DNA of 64,000 nucleotides from Streptomyces sp. NBC_01478 (GTDB lineage Bacteria; Actinomycetota; Actinomycetes; Streptomycetales; Streptomycetaceae): NCBI RefSeq assembly GCF_036227225.1, contig NZ_CP109444.1, positions 10,831,501 to 10,895,500 of the forward strand, read 5' to 3'. Shown piece by piece: positions 15,806 to 23,670 of this stretch (position 1 is its first letter; each line of letters starts with the position of its first letter). The notes under the pieces were generated by a model. It saw only the letters and a program-made list of their open reading frames with translations, ran no database searches and was not told where the DNA came from. The position numbers and the translations under genes were made by a program.

Positions 15806-17461
15806 ATGGAGATGTCACAGTCCGTGGAAGAGCACCCCGTAGAAGACCTGCCGCTCACCTGGCTGCGGGACAACTGCCCCTGCCCCCGGTGCCGCGACCC
15901 GCGCAACGGCCAGAAGCTGTTCCAGATCACCGAACTGCCCACCGACCTCGCGTTGGCGGCCGTACGGCAGACCGCCGACGGCGTCGAGATCGACTGGGCA
16001 CCCGACGGACACCGGTCCGTGTACTCCGCGCGGTGGCTGGCGGCCGAGCGGCCCGGAGCCGGGAGCGCCTCCGAGGACCGACGCGGTGAGAACGGCAAGA
16101 CCCTGTGGGCCGCCGTGGACCTGAACGGCCGTCTCCCCGAGGCGAGTTGGGCGGAGTATCTGAGCGACCCGGTGGTCAAGGCGCGCGTGCTGGAGTCCGT
16201 CCTCGGGCTCGGCTTCGCCCTGCTGCGTGATGCGCCGTGCCGCGAGGGCCAGGTGCTGGAGATGGCGGAGACCTTCGGCCACGTCCGCGAGACCAACTAC
16301 GGGCGGCTCTTCGACGTACGGGTCGAACCGGACCCCAACAACCTCGCGTTCACCGGCGCCCGGATCACCCCGCACACCGACAACCCGTACCGCGACCCGG
16401 TGCCCACCCTCCAACTCCTGCACTGCCTGTCCAACGCGGCGGTCGGCGGAGACTCCGGACTGGTCGACGGCTTCCGGGCCGCCGCGCTGCTGCGGGCCGA
16501 GGACCCGGAGGCGTTCGCCGTACTGACGCGCACCCCCGTGCCGTTCCGCTTCAGCGACGCGCACACCGTGCTGGCCGCCGACCGGCCGTTGATCGACGTG
16601 GACGGGCGCGGGCAGATCCGCGAGGTGCGCTTCAACAACCGTTCCATCGGCACCCTGTTGCTGCCCGCCGCCGAACTGGAGGCCTTCTACCGGGCCTACC
16701 GCGCCTTCGCCGAGATCACCCTGCGCCCCGAACTCCAGTTGGAGTTCCGGCTGGTGACGGGCGACTGCCTGATCTTCGACAACGTCCGGCTGCTGCACGC
16801 CCGTACGGCCTTCGAGGAGAGCGGTGCCCGTCACCTCCAGGGCACCTACGCCGACCTCGACGCACTGGCCGGCACGTTGGCCGTGCTGCGTCGCGAACGG
16901 GCCGTAGCGGCAAAGGAGTTCGTGGACGAGCTGGCCGAACTCTTCGCGGGGGAGGGCGCGAGCGCCTACCTGGGGGAGGAGGTCACGATGGCGCAGCACA
17001 TGCTCCAGGCGGCGGCGCGTGCCGAGGAGGCGGGAGCGCCCGACGCACTGGTCGCCGCCGCGCTGCTGCACGACCTCGGGCACGTCCACGGGCCGGTCGG
17101 CGGTGCGGAGTTGATGGAGGGCACCGACAACCGGCACAGCCACACCGGGGCGGACCGGCTGGCCGAGTGGTTCGGTCCCGAGGTCACCGAACCGGTCCGG
17201 CTGCACGTGGCGGCCAAGCGGTATCTGTGCGCGGTCGAGCCGGGCTACTTCGGTCGGCTCTCCGAGGCGTCGGTGTACACGCTGGAGGTGCAGGGCGGTC
17301 CGATGTCTCCGGCCGAGGTCGCCGCGTACGAGGCGAATCCCTACGCGGCGGACGGCGTCGCGGTGCGCCGCTGGGACGACGAGGGCAAGGACCCCGAGGC
17401 GCCGACCCCGGACTTCGCGCACTTCCGCCCGCTGCTCACGGGCTTGCTGCGGAGCGCCTGA
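15806..17461 (+). CDS. Fused TmpA/GBBH-like Fe(II)/2-oxoglutarate dioxygenase and PhnZ/TmpB-like HD diiron oxygenase
   Basis: A 551-aa two-enzyme fusion. Residues 1-95 form a GBBH-type N-terminal zinc domain (C24, C26, C29, H69). Residues 110-365 are a TauD-fold dioxygenase with iron ligands H190, D192 and H331. Residues 380-551 are an HD domain with Y388, E391, H398, H422-D423, H444, H467 and D524. The spacing of these equals the Y24, E27, H34, H58-D59, H80, H104 and D161 set I recall for PhnZ, apart from one residue before the fifth ligand. In TmpA/TmpB and PhnY*/PhnZ the first enzyme hydroxylates an aminoethylphosphonate at C1 and the second cleaves the C-P bond to phosphate. A GBBH-like first half points to a trimethylated substrate or analogue. 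ATG 15806 is chosen; 15812 is possible. Confidence 0.8.
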   Translation: MEMSQSVEEHPVEDLPLTWLRDNCPCPRCRDPRNGQKLFQITELPTDLALAAVRQTADGVEIDWAPDGHRSVYSARWLAAERPGAGSASEDRRGENGKTLWAAVDLNGRLPEASWAEYLSDPVVKARVLESVLGLGFALLRDAPCREGQVLEMAETFGHVRETNYGRLFDVRVEPDPNNLAFTGARITPHTDNPYRDPVPTLQLLHCLSNAAVGGDSGLVDGFRAAALLRAEDPEAFAVLTRTPVPFRFSDAHTVLAADRPLIDVDGRGQIREVRFNNRSIGTLLLPAAELEAFYRAYRAFAEITLRPELQLEFRLVTGDCLIFDNVRLLHARTAFEESGARHLQGTYADLDALAGTLAVLRRERAVAAKEFVDELAELFAGEGASAYLGEEVTMAQHMLQAAARAEEAGAPDALVAAALLHDLGHVHGPVGGAELMEGTDNRHSHTGADRLAEWFGPEVTEPVRLHVAAKRYLCAVEPGYFGRLSEASVYTLEVQGGPMSPAEVAAYEANPYAADGVAVRRWDDEGKDPEAPTPDFAHFRPLLTGLLRSA

Positions 17462-17463
17462 GG

Positions 17464-18228
17464 TCAGGCGTCGCCGGCCGGGCGGCGGGCCAGCGAGCCG
17501 GCGGCGGCCGAGCTGTGGAGGGTGAAGGCCACGGTCTCCGGAAGGTACCGGTCCTCGGACCATTCGACGGGCGTGCCCGCCGGGTCGGTACTGCACCGGC
17601 GTTCGCGCAGCAGTGGATCGCCGGGCCGGCAGCCGAGCAGCCGGGCGTCCTCCTCGTCGGCCCGGCACAGGTCGATGGTGTGCTGGGCGTCCGCGAACAG
17701 CACGCCCGACTCCTCCAGGGCCACCGTGTGCGACACGGTGTCGGCCGGCAGCTCGGCGATCAACTCGCCCACGGCGGACGGGTATACGGTGCGCTCGACC
17801 ATCACCGGCCGCCCCGAGAGCGTGCGCAGCCGCCGTACCTCGTAGACCTCGGCCCCGGCGGGCAGTCGCAGGTGCTTCCGCTCGGTCGCGTCGGCGGGGC
17901 GGGTCTCCACGGCGTCGATCCGGCCGCCGGGCTCTTCGCCCGTCGAGCGCGCCCAGCGGGTGAAGCTGAGCAGTTCGCCGAAGCTCTGCGGCCGGGGCGT
18001 GCCGATCACGACCCGGCGGGTGCCGCGCCGTGAGGCGATCAGCCCCTCGGTGCGCAGCAGGGCCATCGCCTGGCGGACCGTGCCCCGGGAGACGCCGTAC
18101 CGCTCGGCGAGCTCGCCCTCGGCGGGCAGCCGTCCGCCGGAGCCGTAGCGGCCCTCACCGATCTCACGGCCTAGGTCGGCGGCGACCTTGCGGTACATCG
18201 CCGGGGGCTTGCCAGGACCGTCCGTCAC
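17464..18228 (-). CDS. GntR-family regulator, HutC/UTRA subfamily
   Basis: A 254-aa regulator. The winged HTH spans residues 10-75 (YRKVAADLGREIGEGRYGSGGRLPAEGELAERYGVSRGTVRQAM, split here by its helices). The UTRA effector domain fills 95-245, with EVYEVRRLRTLSGRPVMVER and a closing YLPETVAFTL. PhnF-type phosphonate regulators belong to this subfamily. It converges with the dioxygenase/HD fusion, two bases apart, and is the obvious candidate to bind the palindrome at 15775-15794. GTG 18228 was chosen with GGAG eight bases upstream; the open frame continues to 18339. Confidence 0.85.
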   Translation of the reverse strand: MTDGPGKPPAMYRKVAADLGREIGEGRYGSGGRLPAEGELAERYGVSRGTVRQAMALLRTEGLIASRRGTRRVVIGTPRPQSFGELLSFTRWARSTGEEPGGRIDAVETRPADATERKHLRLPAGAEVYEVRRLRTLSGRPVMVERTVYPSAVGELIAELPADTVSHTVALEESGVLFADAQHTIDLCRADEEDARLLGCRPGDPLLRERRCSTDPAGTPVEWSEDRYLPETVAFTLHSSAAAGSLARRPAGDA

Positions 18229-18268
18229 CGCCTGGGTCTCCGTCCTGAGCGCTTCCGCCCCGCCGCCG

Positions 18269-18652
18269 TCAGTCGCGCTCGTCGTTCTTCTTGTTCTTGA
18301 TCCGCTCGGCTTCCTTGCGGACCTCGGCCTGGGTGGCACGCTCCTTCTCCAGCCACTCGGGGCTGTCCTTCTTCAGCGCCTCGATCTGCTCGGTGGTGAG
18401 GGGCTCGGTGACCCCGCCACGGGCGAGACCGGCGATGGACACGCCGAGCCTGGCCGCGACGACCGGGCGCGGGTGCGGGCCGTTGGCGCGCAGCTCGCGC
18501 AGCCACTGGGGCGGATCGGCCTGCAACTCGTTCAGCTCGGCGCGGGAGACGTCACCCTCCTGGAACTCGGCGGGCGTGGCCTCTAGGTACACACCCAGCT
18601 TCTTCGCCGCCGTGGCGGGCTTCATCGTCTGGGTGGTCTGGTGCGAACTCAT
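18269..18652 (-). CDS. DUF5997 family protein
   Basis: A 127-aa protein of unknown function. MKPATAAKKLGVYLEATPAEFQ near residue 10, PQWLRELRANGPHPRPVVAARLGVS near 48-72 and a highly charged C-terminal tail ending KNKKNDERD match the actinobacterial DUF5997 family. Its start is 58 bp from the divergent LysR-effector-domain gene, a pairing I associate with streptomycetes, so the two probably share a promoter region and a function. Confidence 0.75.
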   Translation of the reverse strand: MSSHQTTQTMKPATAAKKLGVYLEATPAEFQEGDVSRAELNELQADPPQWLRELRANGPHPRPVVAARLGVSIAGLARGGVTEPLTTEQIEALKKDSPEWLEKERATQAEVRKEAERIKNKKNDERD

Positions 18653-18710
18653 ACCGTCAAGAGTATCGACCGTGTACGAGGCCTCCGACCACGGCGGGTA
18701 ACCTTGCGGG

Positions 18711-19487
18711 GTGACAGGCTCGGAAGCATCCCCCACGTTCCGGCTCGCGTACGTCCCCGGGGTGACGCCCGCCAAGTGGGTGCGGATCTGGAACGAGCGC
18801 CGGCCCGACGTCCCCCTGATCCTCGTACCGGTCCCGGCCGCCGAGGCATCCGATGTGTTGCGGCGCGGCGAGGCCGACGCCGGACTCGTCCGGTCGCCGG
18901 TCGACCGTACGGTCCTCAGCGCGATCCCCCTCTACACCGAGGCGACCGTCGTCGTGGCCCCCAAGGACCACGTCGTCACGGCGGCCGAAGAGGTGTCCCT
19001 CGACGAACTCGCCGACGAGGTGGTCCTGCACCCCCTCGACGACGTCCTCGACTGGGAACAGCCGCCCGGAGAGCCCGCGTTCGAGCGTCCCGCCACCACC
19101 GAGGACGCCGTCGAACACGTGGCGTCGGGCATCGGCATCCTCTACGTCCCCCAGTCCCTGGCCCGGCTGCACCACCGCAAGGACCTCACCTACCGGACGG
19201 TGGTCGACGCCCCCCAGTCGGACGTCGCCCTCTCCTGGCCCGAGGACGCGACCACCGACCTGGTCGAGGACTTCATCGGCATCGTGCGCGGCCGTACGGT
19301 CAACAGCACCCGGGGCCGCACCCCGGCGCCCGCCCAGCCGCAGCCGAAGGCCAAGGCGAAGCGCGCCGAAACCCCCGCGCGCCGCAAGCCCGCCGCCGGG
19401 AAGACGACGGGCCGGACCGGCAAGAACCCCCGTGGTTCGTCCGGCGGAACCAAGGGAACCAAGCGCGGCAAGCCGCGCGGTCGCTGA
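18711..19487 (+). CDS. LysR substrate-binding-domain protein lacking an HTH, with basic tail
   Basis: A 258-aa protein whose first 195 residues match the periplasmic-binding-like effector domain of LysR regulators: FRLAYVPGVTPAKWVRIW, GEADAGLVRSPVDR, and VASGIGILYVPQSLARLHH. The N-terminal winged HTH is missing and no signal peptide replaces it. Residues 201-258 form a Lys/Arg/Pro/Gly-rich tail (PKAKAKRAETPARRKPAAGK and onward), which could contact nucleic acid non-specifically. Start is GTG 18711. Function unknown. Confidence 0.75.
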   Translation: MTGSEASPTFRLAYVPGVTPAKWVRIWNERRPDVPLILVPVPAAEASDVLRRGEADAGLVRSPVDRTVLSAIPLYTEATVVVAPKDHVVTAAEEVSLDELADEVVLHPLDDVLDWEQPPGEPAFERPATTEDAVEHVASGIGILYVPQSLARLHHRKDLTYRTVVDAPQSDVALSWPEDATTDLVEDFIGIVRGRTVNSTRGRTPAPAQPQPKAKAKRAETPARRKPAAGKTTGRTGKNPRGSSGGTKGTKRGKPRGR

Positions 19488-19551
19488 CGATCACCGCGAC
19501 AACTGCCCGCCGTTCAGGCCGACTTCGCTGCCGAGGCGTTTGGCACAGCGC

Positions 19552-20443
19552 CTAGTCGAGCACTCCCGCCGGCATCCGGAACAGATCGCCCGTCGTGTCG
19601 GCCGCGCCGAGTGCGGGCAGCGCGCCCAGGGTGAGGACGGCCGTCGCGAGGGGCCACAGGCGCGGGGGCGGGGTCGTCTGGAGCGCCGCGATCCGGCGGG
19701 TGACGGCACGGTCGGTGAAGCCCAACGCGCAGGCGGGGCGCGCGCGTTCGGCGCTCAGGGCGGCGCGGGCCAGCGCGCGGGCGGTGGTCGCACGGTCGCC
19801 GACCACGGCCGCCGCCTGCTCGTCCGCCCACCGCTCCAGCAGGAACACGACCGTGGAGCGCACGGGCCGCAGCAGTGGGTTGGCCGCGGCGGCGAGCGTC
19901 GCCGCGGTCACCAACTGCGCGTGCCGGTGGGCGAGATGGGCGCGTTCATGGGCGAACAGGACCCGGCGTTCCGCCGGTTCGAGGGCGCTCAGCATGCCGA
20001 CCGTCACCAGGATCCGGCCAGGCGGCCCGGGGATCGCGAACGCACGCGGTTCGGGAGAGTCGGCGACGATCAACTCGGTGTCCGCCGGGTGCCCTTCGCA
20101 CAGCCGGCGCAGCGCGCGCCGCGTACGACGGTCGGCGCGCACGGCCCCCCTGGACGGACACGACGAGCACGGCGAGGGCGACCGCGGCCACTATCCCGAT
20201 GACCTCGGGCACCGGTTCCGCCAGCCGGTGTCCGTCCTGCCGGGCCTCGGCGACGACCGGCGGGGCATCGCCGACGAGCGTCGCGGCCGGCAGGAACAGG
20301 GACCAGCAGGTGGCCGCCGCGGTCACCACGGCGGCGGTCAGCACCCGGGCGGCCAGTGCCGGAGCCACCCGCCTGCCGATCGCCGGGCTGATCGCGGCGA
20401 GCGGCGCGGACAACAGCTACGGGATGTAGACGTCGAACCTCAT
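19552..20443 (-). pseudogene. M56 (BlaR1-type) membrane metalloprotease, broken by a stop and a frameshift
   Basis: The gene starts at 20443, overlapping the BlaI stop as ATGA. It reads MRFDVYIP and then meets TAG at 20419-20417, where homologues continue into the first membrane helix. The same frame then carries two hydrophobic segments (RVLTAAVVTAAATCWSLFLP; EVIGIVAAVALAVLVV). Near the six-C run 20145-20150 the coding shifts to the frame of 19552-20142. That part has the zinc motif HERAH in LFAHERAHLAHRH and a last hydrophobic segment. A sequencing error could explain the run of C, but not also the nonsense codon. The intact family senses a signal and cleaves BlaI. Confidence 0.75.
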
Positions 20444-20823
20444 CCCGCGCCCCCGGCGAGGAGGTCACGCAGGGCCCTCTCCTCCTCGGGACGCAGACCG
20501 CTCACGAACTGCTGTAGCGCGGCGATCGGGTCCGGGCCACGGTCCAGCGCCTCGTGCATCGCCTCGGCGGTCAACTCGGCCGCGTTCTTCGCCGGCCGGT
20601 ACGCGCCGCGCCGCCCGGTCGCGTCCCGCAGGACGAGCCCCTTGTCGTAGAGCCGCTTGAGGATCGTGTGCACGGTGTTGTAGGCGAGCGGGCCGTGGAT
20701 CTCGGCCTGGATCTCGGCCGGTGTCAGGGGGCGGTCGGTCGCCCACAGTGCGGCGAGGACCTCGCTCTCCAGTTCACCGGCGCTGCGCCGCTCCGCCCGC
20801 ACCTGCGGGTCTCTGCCAGCCAT
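20440..20823 (-). CDS. BlaI/MecI/CopY-family transcriptional repressor
   Basis: A 127-aa repressor with a winged HTH over residues 12-80: LESEVLAALWATDRPLTPAEI, then LAYNTVHTILKRLYDKGLVLRD, the diagnostic BlaI recognition helix. The remainder is the dimerisation helix region. The start at 20823 is the first Met in frame with family-like sequence. It is translationally coupled to the broken M56 gene. With the protease inactive, release from DNA by proteolysis may no longer occur. Confidence 0.88.
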   Translation of the reverse strand: MAGRDPQVRAERRSAGELESEVLAALWATDRPLTPAEIQAEIHGPLAYNTVHTILKRLYDKGLVLRDATGRRGAYRPAKNAAELTAEAMHEALDRGPDPIAALQQFVSGLRPEEERALRDLLAGGAG

Positions 20824-20834
20824 GGCGCTCACCT

Positions 20835-20845
20835 TACAGCGTGTA
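20835..20845. promoter_or_regulatory. TACA-N3-TGTA palindrome, candidate BlaI operator
   Basis: TACA (20835-20838) and TGTA (20842-20845) flank GCG, twelve bases upstream of the BlaI start codon. TACA/TGTA half-sites are those recognised by BlaI/MecI-type repressors. This suggests autoregulation. A longer version of the same pattern is upstream of the membrane protein gene at 44446. Confidence 0.45.
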
Positions 20846-20874
20846 GGGCGCGACTTACCTGCCATTGGCGCTCT

Positions 20875-20896
20875 GACCAGGCTTTTTTGCCTGGTC
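20875..20896. repeat. Eight-bp hairpin with T6 loop
   Basis: GACCAGGC (20875-20882) and GCCTGGTC (20889-20896) are perfect arms around six T. It lies in the gene-poor stretch after the BlaI promoter. The T-run is in the loop, not after the stem, so it is not a normal terminator; it could be a recombination relic. Confidence 0.35.
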
Positions 20897-21458
20897 GTGG
20901 TAGATGGATGCGCCGAGGGGATTCCTGCTTCTACCTGGGAGTTCCCGGGATTTCCGGTGGAAATGTGCACGGGTTGTGCACTGAATCCGGGGGCTGGGCG
21001 ATGGGCTTGACGAGTGCCGTCAGGGAGTAGGAGGAGAGGGTGAGGCCACCAGTCGTGGCTTTGACCCTGAACTGGATCCGTCCTCTGTGTGCGCTGGCAG
21101 TGGCGGGGTGGCTGCCTGTGCCTCCTACGTGCACCAGCGGGAGTTCGCCCGTCTGGCGGCTGCATGCGGTCGAGCGGCAGGAGTTGGAGCTGCCTGCCGT
21201 CGGAGCCGAGGGGCGGTCGGCGTGTGCGGGTCGATCCGGACGAAGCGGCCGCAGATGTCGCGGCTGACGGGCCGTGTCCGGTGTCGACGTGAAGTTCAGG
21301 GCCTCGGTAAGGCCGACGTTAGAAAGGGCTTGCCACCCCATCAAAGCCCCGTCAACGGGAGGCAGTTGGCCCTGATCCGGGCCGAAGCGTCGTCGAGGGC
21401 GCCCGGCCGGCGCCTGCGCAGCGGGCCCCCACATGCCCGCACCGAGGAGCTGACGAAC
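20897..21458. other. Gene-poor accessory stretch
   Basis: About 560 bases with no gene I can support. Open frames here have atypical composition and no family resemblance. GTGCAC occurs twice near 20970, and the base composition is less biased than that of neighbouring genes. It probably consists of eroded mobile or accessory DNA bordering the broken aminotransferase. Confidence 0.5.
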
Positions 21459-21822
21459 ATGACCACCACCGCGCCCGCCACCACCCCCGCGGCCGGGCCG
21501 CTCGGCGACCGGGAGACCGACACCCGTGAGAAGGACATCATGCGCTTCCGCGTGGTGTCCGGACCGGATCCGACCACCCGCAACGACGCCTACCTGGCCT
21601 GGCAGCTCGACCGCCAACAGGCGGACCTGTGGCCGTACTTCCGCCGCTACGACACCGCCCTGACCACCCGCGCCACCGTCGTGTCCGACACCGGCGTGAT
21701 CACCGAGGGCCCCAACTTCGGCGGCCAGGACTACCTGTCCCTCACCGGCCACCCCGCCATCCTCGACGCCGCCCACCAGGCCCTGCGCGACTTCGGCCCG
21801 CTCACCGCCGGCTCCCCGGCGA
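21459..21822 (+). pseudogene. N-terminal fragment of a class I/II PLP aminotransferase / AONS-like enzyme
   Basis: From ATG 21459 (GAGGAG upstream) the frame reads about 120 residues. LWPYFRRYDTAL and NFGGQDYLSLTGHPAILDA match the N-terminus of the alpha-oxoamine synthase/serine palmitoyltransferase-like family, where this stretch precedes the PLP-binding core. After FGPLTAGSPA, where homologues continue into the glycine-rich loop, the sequence becomes unrelated, so the catalytic lysine domain is missing. The frame runs on to 21893 through unrelated sequence. Confidence 0.65.
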
Positions 21823-21861
21823 AATCCGCCGAAGATCTCAGACGTCATCCGCTTTCCGTAC

Positions 21862-22038
21862 GTGATCGGTTGGTTCGGGGCGGGTGGGCATGAACTCCGG
21901 TTGGTGGCGTCGGTGCCAGGTCTGCTGGAGGCCCGGGAGAAGAGGGTCCGGGGAGAGATCGCGTGGTTGCGGGAGAAGGCCGAGCGGGTGCAGGCCGCGC
22001 TCACACTGTCAGGGGATGACAGAACCTCGCAAAGAATC
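21862..22038 (+). other. Short coiled-coil-like reading frame, remnant
   Basis: In this frame LRLVASVPGLLEAREKRVRG and EIAWLREKAERVQAALTLSG form a charged heptad-like helix with normal high-GC codons. It has no good start and passes without a stop into the lectin gene's frame, so it is probably a gene remnant joined to the island. Not assigned. Confidence 0.3.
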
Positions 22039-22173
22039 ACGAACCACCCTCTAAGAAGCGATGACCGGTCCGCTGGGCGGAACAGAGGGCGACGGCGCAC
22101 TCTCGGCGGAACACGCTGTCCACGAACAAGGCGATATCGGATTTCCGGTCGACAAGTCATAGGAGTCACGACG

Positions 22174-22743
22174 ATGAAGATCCGAAACAGGATCACTGTC
22201 CTGGCAGCGACGTTGGTGAGTTGCGCGGGCATGGTTACGTTGGCGACGGGGGCAAGTGCCGCGCCGACCGCAGACTCCACGGCGGGCATCTCCGCCCGCG
22301 TTAGGGCCGCCGCGGCTGCGAGCAGCTATCACACGATCAAGAACATGGCCTACACCCAATGCGTCGACGCGCCTGGCGGGGCACTCAACGTCAGACTTCA
22401 GCTGGTCAACTGCAACGGTTCCAGCACCCAGAACTGGGCGTTCGTGTCGACCGGTTCGGCGGACACCTACTACCTGGTGAATCAGGCGAGTGGGTACTGC
22501 GCCGAAGTCAACAACGGCACCAGCGTTCCGGGAGAGGCTGTCGACGAATACCTCTGCGACGGGCTGGCGTCGGAACAATGGGTCGAAACCACCGCGATCG
22601 TCGACCAGAAGGTCGGCGCGAAGTTCAGGCACGTGGGCACCAATCTGTGCCTCGACACGGTCAGCAGTTTCGGCAGCCAGCTCATGCAATGGAGTTGCGA
22701 CGACGCACACCCGGCAGCGGCCCAGGTGTGGACCGTGAGTTAG
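22174..22743 (+). CDS. Secreted ricin-B-type beta-trefoil lectin
   Basis: A 189-aa exported protein. The Sec signal MKIRNRITVLAATLVSCAGM to about residue 29 (ASA-A) precedes a single beta-trefoil with three QxW-type repeats: TQNWAF, SEQWVE and AQVWTV. Paired Cys in each lobe (TQCVDA...LVNC, GYCAEV...YLCD, NLCLDT...WSCD) would make the usual disulfides. ATG 22174 follows AGGAG. It should bind galactose-type or other sugars outside the cell. The ribosome-inactivating domain of ricin type lies about 0.9 kb downstream as a separate reading frame. Confidence 0.85.
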   Translation: MKIRNRITVLAATLVSCAGMVTLATGASAAPTADSTAGISARVRAAAAASSYHTIKNMAYTQCVDAPGGALNVRLQLVNCNGSSTQNWAFVSTGSADTYYLVNQASGYCAEVNNGTSVPGEAVDEYLCDGLASEQWVETTAIVDQKVGAKFRHVGTNLCLDTVSSFGSQLMQWSCDDAHPAAAQVWTVS

Positions 22744-23047
22744 GCCGTTTCTGAGAAGCCTGCTGCTTACCGTTCGGCAGGCTTGATCAGGCGAACGCGG
22801 TTCCTGTTCGGGTGATCCCTCGGCAGCCGCGGCATAACGGCAGGGCCTCTTGGTGGTTCGGGGGATGCGATCCCAACCGAGTACCAGGAGGCCCCCTGTT
22901 GTCGCAGGTCTTCCGCGCTCGTGTGCGTGGAGTCCAACTCGCTGTCCTGAGGAGGTGCGATGAGAATGATCATCGAACCCGGGCCGAAACCCGCCGTGCT
23001 GCCCTCGAAGCCTCTGGACAGTTGGCGTTCGCGCTGTGGGCGGACGC
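22744..23047. other. No supported gene between lectin and frameshifted minus-strand ORF
   Basis: About 300 bases. A small frame with GAGGAGG before an ATG at 22960 codes for fewer than 40 residues of no recognisable type. A second frame ending near 23050 has transposase-like composition only. I see no terminal repeats or RNA gene. Confidence 0.4.
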
Positions 23048-23559
23048 TTAGCGGCGTCGCAAGGTGTTGAGCATCTCCTCCACGTCGCCCTGGTCCCGGA
23101 GGGCGAAGTACAGCTGGCTCCCGAGGAGTTCGTCGCGGCCGCTGGCGACTTCCCCGGCCCAGTCGCGGATCCGTCCGGACAGAACCGCGATGGCCTTCGC
23201 GGCCGACCCGGCATCGTGGGCGACGTGGTACGGGCCCTCGATGGTTACGGCGCCGAGGGCCCGCGCGACGGAGTCGCGCTGTTGGTCGTCTGTGCCCGGC
23301 TGGTGATCCTTGCCGAGCCCAGCGTGCCGGCCGCCGTGATCGACACCCTGTCGCCGCTCACGCCGAAGGCGAAGCCGCCGCTGCCTGTGATGGCCGTCCC
23401 GTCCACGTGCTCCATGGCGTTGCGCATGGTCTGATCCGCAGCCGTAGCCCGGTCGAAGGCACGGAAGGGAACCCGCAGGCCGCCGACGCCGGACAACGCG
23501 CTCCGGCCGGCCGGCGCGCGATACGACTCGTCGATACTGGGCCATCCGCCCTGGTTCAT
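23048..23559 (-). pseudogene. Unknown protein, broken by a frameshift
   Basis: On the minus strand the frame from ATG 23559 has good codon use: MNQGGWPSIDESYRAPAGRS, later MEHVDGTAITGSGGFAFGVS. It ends at a stop at 23247-23245. In the neighbouring frame, coding of the same quality begins near 23300 and runs to 23048, with VAHDAGSAAKAIAVLSGRIR and LLGSQLYFALRDQGDVEEML. The two halves look like one gene of about 170 aa split by a one-base change near 23260-23330. I do not recognise the family. It is divergent from the toxin gene. Confidence 0.5.
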
Positions 23560-23670
23560 CCCAACCTGCTGACCCCTGCGAGCCACCTGCCCGGTATCGG
23601 CGGTCAGCACGGAGAGGCGACTCCCTTTATTTCAGGGCTCCTCAGCACACCTGAGCGCCCTGGGACCCTG

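Noticed and set aside
15806..17461. Gamma-butyrobetaine hydroxylase of carnitine synthesis
   Set aside because: The N-terminal half fits that family, but the fused HD oxygenase with PhnZ spacing and the PhnF-type regulator make a phosphonate role more likely.
20875..20896. Rho-independent terminator
   Set aside because: The T6 run is in the loop and not after the stem, and no gene ends just upstream on either strand.
22767..23047. IS transposase fragment between the lectin and the minus-strand ORF
   Set aside because: No DDE-type motif, terminal repeat or target duplication could be found; only vague compositional resemblance.
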